Source: Luscinia megarhynchos (lineage: Eukaryota > Chordata > Aves > Passeriformes > Turdidae). From it: a stretch of 64,000 nucleotides of DNA. The DNA lies in NCBI GenBank assembly GCA_034336665.1, contig CM067568.1:37056770-37120769 (forward strand). The letters are read 5' to 3'. The notes below the pieces were generated by a model. It saw only the letters and a list, made by a program, of their open reading frames with translations, made no database searches and was not told the DNA's origin. The first letter of the stretch is position 1, and every line of letters starts with the position of its first letter. This document shows, one piece after another, positions 11,501 to 26,100 of this stretch. The translations under genes and the position numbers were made by a program.

Positions 11501-14500
11501 CAGTGAAAAGGAGCATGAAAACATATAGGAGATTTATCTAGGCAGTGTTACTTTATAAAAGTAACAATGTGCAGGTTTGTGATATGTGAAGTGAGATTTG
11601 CAGAGATTGGACATCTTTGATTGGACCCACTATTTAGAAAGATACAGACAATTCAAGGTTTTGTGCTTGGAAGGTCTCTGCTTCTCCGAGGTGGGTCAGC
11701 TCTTGCATTCTTAGACCATCACTCCTAAAACATGAACATGTAATGGATACCTATTATTCACCTAGAATAAACAGAGGAGCAAACTAAGCTGCCCTTGAAA
11801 ATGAGCATATGCAAATGATGGTCTGTTTAGAAATTAAGCTTCAAAGATATTCTAGAGCGACAGCTTCTTCAGAAGATGCTTCAGATTAGAAAAACTGATT
11901 TAAAAAACCTATTTGGATTGAGTTTTAGATCTTTTCCCCAAAGTATCAGTTATTCAGTACATGTTGCAAGTAAAATATATAGGTAGTGTATGTCACAGAA
12001 CATCACTTTAAATATTAGAGCAATAAAACCATATTTATTTGCCCCAAGGTAAAATTCATTGTAGAGCACAGGCTCTGCAAAGGGAGTTTTTTCCTGCATT
12101 AACTTGAAAGTGCAGATGTCCAGTGAGCATGAGCAAAGTGAATGCTCTACGGCACTCACTCCATGCCTAGTGGAAGCCAGAGGGCTTCCAGTAGGGAGCT
12201 CTAGCCTTTGGCCATGCACACCCAAGAGGACTACAGGAGCAGTCTGTAGAGGCTTGCTTTTTCTCTTTATTTCTGTAGGTTAGAGGAGATCAGCACTGCA
12301 GTATGTCAGGCTACACACAAACAGGCAGTCGAACTTCAGTCCTCCAAGCTTTCTGCTCTCCCTTGTTCAATTATTTATTTTGGTGATTCTAAGTCAGTCC
12401 TAATGAAACTCATCCCTTTACATGATCCATGGCTGGGTCCTATCCTTGTGGATCAGTTTGCTCTTAAGCTTCCCTCAGTCAGAGTAATCTGCAGCACTGC
12501 TTCTTTCCTTGACATCTCTGACATGTATACTAGGCATCTGCTTTTCATCTTTAATCCCTTTACAAAAATGGATTCTTGATGGCCACCTGCCATAAGCCAG
12601 CAAGAGCAGCTTTGGCTTGCCAGGCTTCTCAAGCTCCAACTTTCCTGTCTCCACTCTATCACTTCCTGGGCATATGTAGCAGTAAGACAACACAAAATTT
12701 GTGAGGATTTTGAAATCTATCACTCTGTACCTGGACAGACAACAATAATAAACTTTTACAGGTGTTTCTTGACCTCCTCATTCTGGTTTGTCCTCCACAT
12801 TCAGATAAGAGTGCCTCTGCAGAAATCTTTGTCTTTCCTATCCTGCCATCATAAGCTTTTCCCTGGATTGTAGAATTTTTCTTCTGTATAGCTGTTTTAT
12901 TTTCTTTCATCTGATTTTGCAGTTAAACAGAACCATTCTGCTTTGGAAGTATGCCCATCTGTTCTGCCCCAGCATCCTTTGTCTGTCTGCAAGTTACCTT
13001 TGAGTGACCCTGCAGTCTTTCAAACTGTGTGGTTTAAAAGCAGTCCTGTTAGCTCCTCTTCTCTTTCAAATCCTTCAGAAAGGCTGGAAATAAGTGGTTT
13101 CAGCCATTTCATTTCTTGAAAATTAGTTTTGATTGTTTGTAATTAGTTGGATACATAACAGCACCATAATGAAAAAATAGCCATTCGGAAGCTTTTAAGA
13201 TAAAAGAATGGCATAGGGGTTTAATAAAAATAATAAGAATTTTCATTATATACAGATTCTCAAGGTCATCACATGGGTATTTTCACATCTTGTGATGTTA
13301 TGATGAAACTCCTAATATTTAGATTAATTCAAAATTTCTGTTTCCTGGAATCATGTGCCTACATGAAAATACCACTTTTCATTTCTTCAGGAAATTCTTA
13401 TACGAACATAACCAGACAATGGCTTTTTTGGATCAGATCTAAATGATCAAGGATGCACAGTGTGACAGTGTTCAATGGCAAACTCTCAGAATCTAATAGA
13501 TAGGGGGAATACAGCATGATACTACCGTGTTTTCCCTTAGACGTCTAAGAAATCAATGGTTTAATGATTTTCTGAGCAGAAACTTACACTGTTGTGGCTA
13601 GTAACCCCATGAAGAGTTTAATTCTGTAAATTTGTTTATGGCATTTTAACCCCCTTGCACTTCTGGCCCTATAAAAGCCTTCATCAATAAATTTCACAAA
13701 AAGATTATGCAGCATTTATTTTTGTTACTTTTAAACCTACTACTTCATCCTTTCACTAGATGCCCTCTTGCTCTTCCTTACTCACCTTCCTCATGTCATT
13801 CTTTACAGGTTTTTGTTTCCAAGCTGAAGTCTTAATTGTAATAAACTAAGGCTGGGTAAGAAACTATGTTATCCTACTGATAATTTCGATCTGGTCTTCT
13901 TTTTTTTTATTTCCTCAATCCATTGTAACTTTATATTCCTTTGTGGTGGCTTCACTGTAGGGCTATGTCTAGCATGTTGCAGCAGTATGAATTTGTTCAC
14001 TGACACGGAGATACTTTCTGTTTTCTTCTCTATCTCCCCCAGTAATTTCTAACATGTCATGCTCCACGGATGTCATTACTGACCATGGAGCTGATATTTT
14101 CAGAGAACTATATGAAAAGATTGCCAAAAGCTCCTTCCCACGCCAGTGGTTGATTTATCTTTGCATATGAAGAGCTGTATGTAAAGGGATTTTCTTCAGG
14201 TTTGTTACTTTTCATACATCAACCTTAGGTTCAATGATAATTTTAGTGGTCACTTACTCAATGTGAGATCTTGAGATCTTTCTAAAATTCTCCATAATCA
14301 ACTCTAGTTTTGAAGAACTTGTGTATCAGCAACAGTCTCTCTTTACTCGTGGCATTCCCATTTTCTTATCATTTATGGATATTCTGGACAGAGTTTAGTT
14401 AGAGTGTACTGGTAACTTACTTCCATATTTTTCATCAACGTGGTAAAATCTGGACGTTTTTTCCTGTCCTCAAAGCAGAAAACCTACCATCTTATGTCAG

Positions 14501-17500
14501 GACAGTTGAATTTCAGAGTTTTGATGAAGAATTTTATCAAAAACTTTTCTTAAAATCTGCTATATACTGTGTAGTCAATATAGAAGCATTGATTTTTTTT
14601 TCCCCCCTAAATTAGTGCTGAAGTTGCTAACAGCTGTCTGCTTAGGAAAACTCTGGGGGAAACCAAACACTCAAATTTAGTAAGTGCATAAACAGATTTC
14701 TACACATGTATTAAAAATTGTTATCTTAAAGCCTGTTTTGTAACTTTTCAATGATTGGTGTTGGCAATGCAACTAATTGCATGTAATTGGTAGTACTTTA
14801 GTATTTATTTCCCTTTCCCTTCTGTACAGCTTTTATTATGCATGGCTACTTGTTGTTAGAGAGGAGGTGCCTCACTAAAAACCTGATTCACTGAAATAAA
14901 CCCTAAGATTTACTCTGAAACTAAAGGGGGTTTCTGGAGTTCCTCGGTTTTGCATTAGTGAGATGTAGAAGGCAGACTATCAGGTCCAGTAAGCCAAAGC
15001 CACTTTTCCTATGCAAAAAACTGAATGGTGTAAAATGCTATCATTTAATAGGCACTCATAGTATTGGAGATAAATGTAAAGAGGGAAACTGTAAGCATAC
15101 TTACAAATACAGAAGTCTTAACTGTACCGTTAATCCACAGTTGCCTTAATTGAATGAGAGGATGTGGTGTTACTGTGCTTCCAAAAGTACCAGGCAGTAC
15201 AGCTGCTCACCACAAGAACCTTCCAGCAAGAGATTCTCTGTGGCCATAACAGGCTCCAGGTTTCCCATATGTAATGTGTAATGCTAAGTAAGATGGATGG
15301 AAAGATGAGGACAATGCAAGGAGTGAAGTCTCAGTTACTCATACTGAATCACCAGTGAGAGTAGTCCATGTGCTATGCCATTGAGTCTTGGATATGGAAG
15401 TACTGATCCTGCCGTTTTTTAGTAAATGAAGGTGCAGAAATGTCATAAGAGCTGTAACATATGTCTTTTAGAAGTAGTCCTGAAATTTGGGATTAAAAAA
15501 TAGGAGGTTGCTTTCTTAATGTTTGTGCCTTTTCTTTTATTGCTCTTGTATCACAGTTTAAATTATCAATATCTGTACTTCAGTGCAGCTTCCTACTTTG
15601 ATAGAGAAATGTACTTGACTCCCCACAGTTATTGCAATTGGAGGGGGATCTGATTAGGATGCTTTTCCTAATTAAGTGATATCACCTAAAGTGAATTTCC
15701 CTACCATTGTCTCACTGTGGTGTAAAAATAACAACAGAGGAGAATCATTTGGTTATTTTATTTTCCTGATTAAAATGTCTTTACTAATTCAAATTTTACA
15801 GGGTAAAATTCCATCTTAATGAAAGACTGAGGGTCAGTTTTCTAACACAGCTAATTGTGTGTCCTCATATCCCAATCACAGTTAGGGCTCAATTCCGTTG
15901 AATTCAACAGCAGCACGTCTCAGTAGATCCATACATAAGGAGAAAGCCCAAGGTGGATACTCACCCACCAGAGATCAAACAAAAGGTCCTTCAGAATGTT
16001 TCCTGCCTGCAGTCAAGTCTGAGAGAAAGCTATATATTATCCCCCCCCAGCCAAATACAGCGTAAAAGTGAGTTTACACAGTGTTCCTGAACTTCTTTGA
16101 CTTCAGCTGATTCCATAAGAACTGGTATATTTCAGATTCAATTTTTATGTTTCTGCTTTTGCAATAAACCACTCTTTCCAGCGGAAACATTTCTCTGGAG
16201 TCTTTTCCCTTTCTGTTTACTCCTTTTAAAGGTGGATCTGAATCTATATTTGACCAAAACTCTGCACTCCTGGTGCAGGTGGTTCCATTGAACTGGTTGG
16301 CCAAATAAAGAGGATTTGGAGTATCTTTCTGTAGTTTATGGTTCTTCTTAATAACTACAAATAGGATAGATAAGTTTGTATTTTACCAGCACTTTCTCTT
16401 TGTTTCCCTATCCTATTTAGGCATCTATTCAAGAGGTTGCATAAGAAAGCTTTGTAAGACCTTAAAAGTTAAATATGCATGGTCTTAAATAATATATTTC
16501 TCCCAGAAAAAAAATGTAGTTTGTTATGAAAAATAGTTGTTTTACTTAAGAAAGATAGAAGTTAAATACATTTATTGTGTTAAAGAATTGCAGGCGTAGC
16601 CATTAGATCTGATTCCTGCTGTTCTTACATCTGAATACCATATTTATGGAATTCGTTCCCAAAACGTGTTTCAGGGTCAGGCCTGGTTAGATAGATTTTC
16701 TAAATAGATTACCATGTAATGTTCATTCATTCATTTATTGTTTATTTACTTTTAACACTAAAATATATGTTGCTTCGATCTTTCTCATAATTGAATGCAG
16801 CACACTTTAAAAATCAGTTTTCTTTATACTAATGTAAAAGTTGAAGCAGGATTTTCATTTCATTTTGATTAGGAGCATTCTGTAAAGAATATTTCATCCC
16901 TGTGCTGCTGTTTTCTGTGCCTTTGTGCCTGTGTGCTTAGCCACCAAGTAGTTTTCTTTCTTCTACTTCCTTTCTCAGTACTGTTGTTTTTATTGATTCT
17001 ATTACAATAAGTAGCACACAAAAGAGAAGATTACGACAGAAAGATTTCCCCAGTCCATCGATAAATTTCCTAGGCTTCATTAGCTGTAATTTCTTAAAAA
17101 GACTTAGAGTTAAATTTATATTATGTAAATAAAATGTATAATCCAAGGGATCAGCTCTTTCTCATTCAATAATGTATACCAAAAATAATTCAGCTGAAGC
17201 CAGTGGCTTAAATTTGTACGAGAGTGCAGAAAACCAGGCTGGTGTACAAAATGGCAAATTCTTGTCACTTCTGCTTAGGCAAAAATCTAGAGAAAGACAG
17301 CTGTGAGAGTTTTGTCCAAATAAGAATTTTGATCCTCAGCCAAGGAGCATGAAGAAGACCAGAATTAAGTACCAGTATTTTCTAGATAGAAGTGTTTGAT
17401 AGACTGCTCTGTGCTTGTGATTTTTTTTTCCTCAAATGTTTTTCTTTTCAGTTGTACACAGCGCAGCAGATTCTCTCTGCATTAGCAGAAAGCAATTTTG

Positions 17501-20500
17501 CTGTTGAAAATTATGACAAATTAAGTGATTGAATTTCCTCTTTTAAAATTTCTCTCACAGTATATCCTCCTATTCAGCCATAGTATCAACTTTCTGTAAC
17601 TCCACAACTCTCTTTACAACTTTGTCTATCGAAAGGATTCAAATATTTTTACCTAAACCATTTGACCTTTCCCTGAGATATATTTGCTTTAAGAAACAAT
17701 GAGTGCATAGACAATTCTGTGACTACTTTAATACTCAAAGTCAGCATTGAGGCATTGGCATTGTATTTACTAAAAAAATGGGGTCAGCAATGGGATTTTT
17801 CATTAGCCACTGATCATAAAATTGCCAACGTGTTAAGAGCACTGCAGTCTTCACAAGCAAATTGTGTCTCATTCACAAATGTTTAAATGAAACATGAACA
17901 TGAGTGGCACAATTGTCCTGCTGGTCAGTTTTGAATATCTCCTGTAATAGAAGCATTAAATAATTTGAAGACATATGCTCTATTTCAGTAGTTTATTAAA
18001 TACAAATGAGACTTCAGAGAAGCTTAAGAGTAGTCTTTGAAATTTCATTTACTTCTGCTTTCAATTCTTAGTGAAAGTGGTTTGGGATTGTTTTTTACTG
18101 TTTGTTTCTTTCTTCTTTTTTTTTCCTGAAAGCAATCAAACTAATGATACAAGGTAGTTTCCTTTTTAAGTGTGAATCCTTGCATTCCAGCTTCCTAATT
18201 AATCCCATTGCCAAACCCCATTCACTTCTGTAATAAAGGTGGCCTCTTTTCAGTTGGGTCTGGAATTTACAACTGTGGGGCAGAAAATGTCTTAGTACTA
18301 CTTATTTGTTGTTATGACATGAAGAGCAACAGTGAACAAATAATAAATAATGTCTGAGGAAAACATGTTGCTAGGATTCAGAAAGTTCACAAAAAGAGCT
18401 GTCTGGCTTAGTATGGCTTTTTAGACAAAATGGGTTTTTTTGCCTTCTGCATTCTCTAGTATGTATCCTTGTTTAAAACATGATTCTGAGTTTGGAAGCA
18501 TTACCTCTGACCTCAACAATAGTACATGTTTATAAATATGTAGACAGTGAATACTAGATCTCAGATTTTAAAATAATACCTGTTAAAGCAAATACTGTAC
18601 TCTGATGTTTTAACTGATGTTAATCCATAGACAAGCTTTGGCATCCTTCACTCTGAATTTACAGCCACTTTTTTGGAAAGAAAACATTTTAGAAATTTCA
18701 TCTCAGCTGTTACGTAAAATGGGAGCTGTTTGGTGCCTTTTTGAAATGCATGATGAAAAGAGTTTTAGCCTTTTAAATATATACATTACACAATCAAAAT
18801 TAAATTACATAGATATAATGCATTAAATAGGCTTCTTGGAAGGTCATTGGCCTTATACAAGTTAACTCTGCACCCTCCCCTGGGCCAGAATATTAGTTGA
18901 ATAGTTGCAGTAAGATGAAAGATCAGATGCTATTTAAAGGCATTAAGCAAAGTGTAGACGTTTAATACAGGTGACTCAGCTGTGCATTCAGTTAATATGG
19001 AAATAATTATTATAATGTAGCACTTCATTATTTATAATGCATTAAATTGAGATTTTTGTATGACACCTCTACAAACAGCATAACATATAAATGAAGTACA
19101 CAAAAATGAAAATAAATACAGAAAGGCTGAAAAGATCTTTAAAAAAGCAATGTATGTGATTTGATGATCAAGAACAGACATTAACACACACAAATAAAAT
19201 TATAAACCACGCTGTTCAGTGGTTGAATCTCTGGTTTTGTGGAAATCTTTAAAAATACCTTCTCTGGTACAGGAATACTGTCTGAAATTACTCCATAATT
19301 TGAATAAAAAGGCTATATACTTTCTAGTTATTTTCTTCATGTAGAGTGTGGGAAATGTTTATTCTAAAGCTCAGATGAAGCAGTGATGTGAGAAATGTAA
19401 AGCATTTCATGTTGGCTGGAGCTAATTAACAGCGATGCTCCAATGTTGTTCTCGATTTTAAGAAGGAGTACACAGTACAATACCTTTTATTTTGCTGTTC
19501 AATAGATTTTTGCTCAAAACAGATAAATTCAATATCCTTACAATTTAACTGTTTTTTTCTTTAAAAATTATTGGTGGATACACCAGAAATATTTCCACTG
19601 GCATGTTGCTTTTTGTGTTTTAAAATAAAATGTAATTTGGTGAATTTGTGCCCTTCTCTAAGTACAGTGTATATGTGAAACATACTGCTTTGTGACTGCA
19701 TTTCTAAATCAGAGCTACATTTTTAAGGTAGATATGCAAAGAAAGCAAGTCCAGCCATATAGAAAGCTGAAAGAAAAACTAGTTATTTATTTTCCCTTCT
19801 CTTATACACACAATAACTTTGAATCAGAAGTAAGTGCTGCTATCCTCTTCATCCTACCTTTACCTCTGTTTATCTGTGAAGATACATACATTCAGGGAGT
19901 TAAAAACTGGAATAATAAAAAGCTATTTCAGTGCTGTAAAAGCAGAAATTTTCTTATTTTGCAAATCAGATTGTTTAAATACTAAAGATGTATGGAATGT
20001 GTAAGAACTCATCATCTGACTAGTTAGTGCCTCTGAAATTTTAATATCTAGAGATATGCAGTGCAATAAATTTTATTTAATATTAAAACAAACCACCAGC
20101 TCTAAATAATTTGCTTTTAAACATCTCATGTTTCCCATTAGCTGCACACACGCACACAAAAGAAGTCTTTGTAATTTTCATCTGACTGCTAATTTACCCA
20201 TCACCTCTTCATGCCACTTTTCAAATTCTTTATCCTTTTTTCAAAAGTGCTGTTTTATTTTTCCTAGAAAGTTTCTTCATTCCTGCCCATTCTGACTCTA
20301 AGAAATCAGAACAAGACATTAGTCTAAACTCAGAGGGTCTAAAAGTAGTCATTTGAAGATTTCAGGTTCAAGAGCTTCAGCTCTGCATCACATAGGAGCC
20401 TGTCCCCAGTCTGCAATGGGAGCTCTATCTCCCACTTGGAATCTGCATCTTTTGAAGTCGTACCTTGTAATCAGTCTCTGCTCACCACTCTCACTGACCC

Positions 20501-22736
20501 TCTGGGGCATCAGATTCTCCTTATGTTAAGGAGGGCTGCAGGGACAGTAGGAACAGACAGGTGGCTAAAATGTGCAAAAACAAATTCCAGAATGCAAACG
20601 CCAGAGTGAAGTCTGACAGCTGTTGGATTGCAGAAGAAATCAATCCAAACTGAAATACTGTGTATATTTTATGCTGACAGTAGGTAGGACCTACTGTTTC
20701 TCTCCATCCGCTGTTATACCCCTCAGACAACCATGACATATTCTTGGACCCCTATGAAATCACACTTCTATAAAGTGGGATTGGAGCTGAGAGGCCTCTT
20801 CAGGCTCGGGGTCAGTGAGAGTGTACTGCATCTTTTGTTTCTGTTATGCTGCTCCTGCTGCTTCTAGGGATATGAGAGCAAAGAGAATAAGGAGAGACTT
20901 GTGACTGAGATGTTAGCTGCACAGTTCAGGAGGCTATTTTCTTGTTCCAGCTCATGCGACAAATTTCCTGAAGATCATTGAGCCTGATTCTTCTGCTCTC
21001 TCTAACCTGTTTTCGTCATTTGGGTAAAACTACTTTTTCATTCTTTTTCTCTGGTTGCAGCTGGGTCTATTTCTGGAGTTTAGACACTGCAGTCAGATGA
21101 TTAAGCTCCCCTAAATCTATACATCATCATCACCTTTGCACCAGACAGTAGGAATCATCAAAGGTACTATGTGTGACAGTGGTCATCCATGCAATAGAGA
21201 AAGCAGAAACCTGTGACAGCTCAAAGCACAGACAGTTTTTCAGTCTTTTTCATCTGCAGAAAAATACATACTGAAATTGCAACTTGTGGTAGGTGTCGAC
21301 ATGGTTTAAGAAGAAAATAGAAACTGCTTGTAATAAATCAGTATTCAATCACCTATTTACATGAAATGCCTTTCTGTGGAATTAAATATTCAAAAGGAAG
21401 ATTTCTCTCCTTCAGTACAACCAGTATATATTCCAATTCTTCTATATCCCCCTGTCTGCTCTCTATTTCCTCTGGCTTTATGATTTTCCTTTGGGTTTCT
21501 AATCTTCTCTTTCTGTACAGCCATTTGAGTTCCCATTGTTATCATCTGCATTTCCCTTCCTTTGCTCCTTCCTGTCATTACTTACTAAGATTTTGAAAAC
21601 AAAGTAGGTAAAATTGAAATGTTTTCTGGAGGCATTAACTCCATTGTTATGTTTATACTTGGTTAACTCTGAGGGTTAGAGGCATCTGAAAAATGTGACT
21701 GTCATTCCTGTACTGAATATATCATCTGGGTCATTGAGATATATTACATAGGCCATATGTCTAACATCTCGGGTCTCCAAACCATTTGCATTTTTTAAAA
21801 ATAGCATTGGTCTAGTAGTGCTTCACATTGAGGGCAGATCATACTTTTCTGTTAGAAAGTACCATGCTGTTTTTTTCTGGAAGTCTCCTTATTAGAAGTT
21901 TTTTGGTGCAGCAAAGATTTCCAAAAGCAACCCTCAAATCTTATTTCAATTGTATTGTACTGGATATGAAGCTAGAATTTAAATGGTAATCTGATTCTTA
22001 CAATAAAATTGAAAACCATGTTTCAGATTAATTGAGATTTCTCCTTTTCCTGACTGTGTTGGGTTTGAAGCAGCCCTTTTACTTGAGGTGTTAAAGGCTT
22101 ATTGGAGCAGCCTGTCAAAGTACATTCTTCAGCCCCAGTTGGCTCCTGATACACCGGCATGAACTGGCAGCAGAGTTGACTCCTGTGCCCTCTCCCTTCC
22201 TCTTTCCCTGCAGAAACACTTAGACTAGAAACAGAGAAGATACATAGGGAGCAGAAAAGTGGGGCTATGGCAGTGAGAAAGAAAAGTATTAAATCTAGTG
22301 AAAGAAAGGTGGTAAAAGCTTTATGGAGTCCTCTTCCTCTTGGGTCACATACCCAAAGAGCCCAAATTAATTGTAACTTGGATAGAGCCAATGAAAAATG
22401 GGTTTCCATGTGCTTCCAACATGTGACTGCTTTCTCCAGACAGACTGAAACCATCAGGGAACTTATCTCAGGACTGAGTATGGGAGCCCTGGAACAGCTG
22501 ATTGTAACAGGCACTATGGATTTATGGGGGCTTTAGTGTGGACTTTTCAGTGGAAATTAAGATTTCAGTACATTCATGGGCCTGTGTGGTGGCAGTTTGG
22601 CTTGTTTTGTTGAGAAACCTGATGCTGAAAAGACCTCAGGACTTCACATGCTGTGAAATAAAGGTGTATATTTTAGCTTGCATATTTTCCAGATTCTGTG
22701 CTGCATTAGTAGATAACTCTGAACTTCACATAAAGT
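8531..22736. other. Long AT-rich intergenic sequence
   Basis: No gene recognised. The longest frame here (8555-9061, plus, 168 codons) has no known domain. A TATAAAAG closely followed by AATAAA occurs at about 13671-13693, an LTR-like arrangement without other support. An A-run lies at 11040-11049 and a C-run at 16041-16049. Confidence 0.5.
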
Positions 22737-23103
22737 GTTAGCAAATTCTCTCCACGCTTTAGCTGGACAAAACAATTATTTTCCAGCGTGAGAACCAGGG
22801 ATATCATCGCTGCTTCAGGCCCAAAAAGTGTAAATAACAGCGAACTGAAGAGAGCAATCTGGGAGGATGGGATTTCATAACCTGAAGCTATAATTGGACA
22901 ATTAATCCCAATATGTAAATGGACCAAAACTTAACAAAGAGTGAAAACTCATGACCGGTCATCCATCTTGGTCCCTCTTGGGTGGAGCCACAGCCGAGCT
23001 TTTGTACTGCCCAAGGTGTATCCTTTGAGGGCCTTTTAATAAATGCCTACTTTATTCCTTTAACACTGTCTAGCCTTTGTTCTAGGTAGCCTCTTTAGGC
23101 ACC
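22737..23103 (+). mobile_element. Endogenous retrovirus solo LTR, plus orientation
   Basis: About 367 bp recognised from memory as a common avian LTR type. It starts TGTTAGCAAATTC. The R/U5-like end contains a polyadenylation signal AATAAA (23038-23043), the CCTACTTTATTCC block and a TCTAGCCTTTGTTCTAGG block, finishing near GGCACCA. No retroviral coding region adjoins it, so it is a solo LTR. No clean target duplication is visible, so the ends may be off by a few bases. Confidence 0.65.
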
Positions 23104-26100
23104 AATAGGATGAACTTGTCAACAGCTGAGATGAGTAAGTAATGCCTGCCCTGAGAAGGTAGGTGTCTGGGATTGGTTCACTGGTTTGTTCAGACTACAT
23201 ATGTGATGGATGACACAATAAGTACAGAGAAGCAGAGTTTCCATGTATATTGAGCACTAGTGTGGAGACAGAAGTACTTTCATCCAACTGAAACATTTGT
23301 TCCTATTCACTGTTCCAGAGTTTTATAAGAGTAAAGGCTTTGCAAACTTCTCTATATATTGAATTCAGGTTGGGTGTAGCATAGATGTAGATGTCAGGTT
23401 ATCAGTGTTACCTTTGTAATTGAGTGGTTAATGGTCTTGATCTCCAGTAACACTCTTTCTGAAAAAGACAGCATTGAGACATTTCAAGGACAATGAAGCT
23501 TTGTTGATACAGGATTCCTCAGAGTTACTGAAACTGAGACAAGAAAGAGCCAGTGTGTATTTTTTGTCTTACTGCCTGCACATAGCAGGTGACCACATGT
23601 CACCCAGTAATTTCTACATCAGGGTTCTGTGCATGCTGCAGAAAGACATACACCTTCAATTTAAAGTGATAGAGGATCTATCACTCTTACACCTTCACTG
23701 ATAAAGATTTGCTCCTTATTTCCGCTGGAGTTTGGCTAGCCTAAGATTTCAGCTCTAAGGTGTCATGTTTCTTTCTACTAATTAAAATGACATGTAGCAG
23801 GTAACCTTTTCCTAGTTACATGTAAACTGTCACTGCGTAGCCTCAACCTCTTTGATACTGCCCGGAAAAACACACTTCATTGATTTCATATACACAAAAA
23901 AAATACTTCTGTTCCATAAATAAATATAACTAAAATGTCATTTCTGAACTGGAGTGGAAATGAAGTGCATAAGAGACAGCAAAAAGGAAGATGCTGTTTG
24001 TAATTTGCAAAGATTTTTTTAAAAACCTAATACTCCTAAGAGAACCATATAGGAAAAGAGTTTGGATTGTGGCACGTATTTTTGTTTCCATTGCTATGTG
24101 AATTAAACAAGCAGGGGGTGATTCCTTCTATTATGAAAATCCTCATAAAATCTTGTGCTTCTTTTTCTTCAGAGGACATACCAACTACTCAGGATAGCAT
24201 TTGTACTGCTCAAAATAGTAATATATATAGCTCATGCTCTAAACCAGATAACACTGAAGAGGACATTAGAAATAAGAGAAGACCTTTGGATCTTACAACA
24301 TTGCTTACTAACTCAACAGGAAAAAACATGGTTTCTCCAGTTTGCTCCAATTTTTGCAGCTTCTAGAAAAAAATGTTGCATTACACACTGCATTACCATA
24401 ATGATGGATTGATTCCAAGATACAAAGTACTGTGAGAAAGAGGACCCCTAACTTTAATATAACACCATGTAAGAAGTTATTCTATGTAGCCTGTCTCTTT
24501 AAGAGCTCAGGAAAAGTTAGAGCAGCCAAATGTGAATCATCGTGATTCAAATGTGTTGATATTCCTGATACACCTAGATACACCTGGGAAAGTTCAAGAA
24601 TTAATGAAGTTCAGAAAGCTTCCAGACATGATTCTGATAGCACTCTTTGAAGCCAATCATCCTATACTGAGCCACTTTGAGCATCTTGTTTTAGGAGCAG
24701 TAGGTAGTGCTGTTGTCCAAAGAAAGGGTACTGAGTTACATGAGCTACTGGTCTGATTTGACTTTGCCTTTTTTATATAATCTTTTCTCTGAGCCTAACC
24801 ATGGCTCTGTGAATAACGTTCTACTTTCTATGAACTTTTGAATACTCACACCATCCCCATTTCTTTCATGTCCCTGCAGTATTACCAGGATTTTTGTCTA
24901 AGCTGTAATAACCTCATGCACCTCCATGAGCCTTACTCCTTCATTAGAGCCTGGGTTTTATTGGTGCAGCAAACTACTGAAAATGAGGGGCAGAAGTTTT
25001 CCTCACTTCAAGCAGTGAAGATTAGCAGAGAACTTCCAGAATACACCATCTCACTTTCCTTATTCCTCCAAGCTTTGGTACTAGTGTAGATTACAGTGCA
25101 AGTTCTTCATTGCCAAGCAGACAATGACAAGGAAAAAAAATAAATGTAATTACATCTCTAGAAGCCAAGAAAGCTTTTCCATTAATTTCAGCACAATGAA
25201 AACAAGGTCACTTCTGCATGTTTTGAAGGCCTTTCTCAAACTTCTCTACAGATCTGTTTTTGATAACATTGGGCCCACCCTTTCTCTAGTAGGAAAAGAC
25301 TTTCTCCACATCCTAGGAAGTTGTTGGTTGCAGGTCATATTTCACTTTCCATATCAAAAGAGGTTGCTGGTATGCCTCTTAGCATAATTCAGAGACTTAT
25401 CACTTAAGACCCCTTTGCTCCCTCCTCGATTTCAGCACATAAACTTTTCTGTGTTACTGTGTTGTAAAACCTGTTCTTCCTCGGTGAAGTGTCATAATCA
25501 TCCAAATAGACTGAACTCAGCTTACTTGCCTCCAGTCTGATCAGCTGCCTTCTGTTTCTAATAAAGTCTGTAGTCTTTTGGAGAGCAAGATTCCATGCTG
25601 GTTTTGCAGAGCTTTGCACATGTTAGCATTGCTCTGGCTTGTTTCTTCATGCTTGCTCTCCATTCTTACAGCAGCCTCTCTCATTATCCTAATCCTGTGT
25701 GAGATAATGCTAGAAGAAAATGCTTGATTCTTTCTGGGTTTTTTTCCTTTTCTATAAGCATTTTTCAATACATGCATGTTGAGAAAAGTGTCACCTCTAC
25801 CTCCTAGCTTTAGTCTCTCCTTTATTATTTCTCTAGTTCTTGGTTCTGTCTCAAGCAAGAATTGTACTGAAACTGTCAGTTTTTGTCAAAGTAGAACCTT
25901 TGCTGTATTTACTTTGCCATAAGTCCAGATCTTTCTGCCTTCTGTGAATAAGCCACACACACACACACACAATCACAGGTGCTGCAAGCAGAGGAAAGAG
26001 AAGGGGCAGCAGAGATACAGGGTTACTGTTGGACTGATACCCAAAAAGGTCTTATCATTTAAACTCATTCAGATCTGTTCAAGCCTAATATAAAACAGAT

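Noticed and set aside
13671..13693. TATAAAAG followed 15 bp later by AATAAA, as in a compact LTR
   Set aside because: No LTR ends, no family resemblance and AT-rich surroundings make chance likely.
22023..22514. 163-codon minus reading frame near the plus-strand LTR
   Set aside because: No similarity to retroviral proteins or any family I know; chance frame in moderately GC DNA.
24478..24490. ATTCTATG word resembling the 3' end of CR1 LINEs
   Set aside because: A single copy without the tandem 8-bp tail or upstream CR1 sequence.
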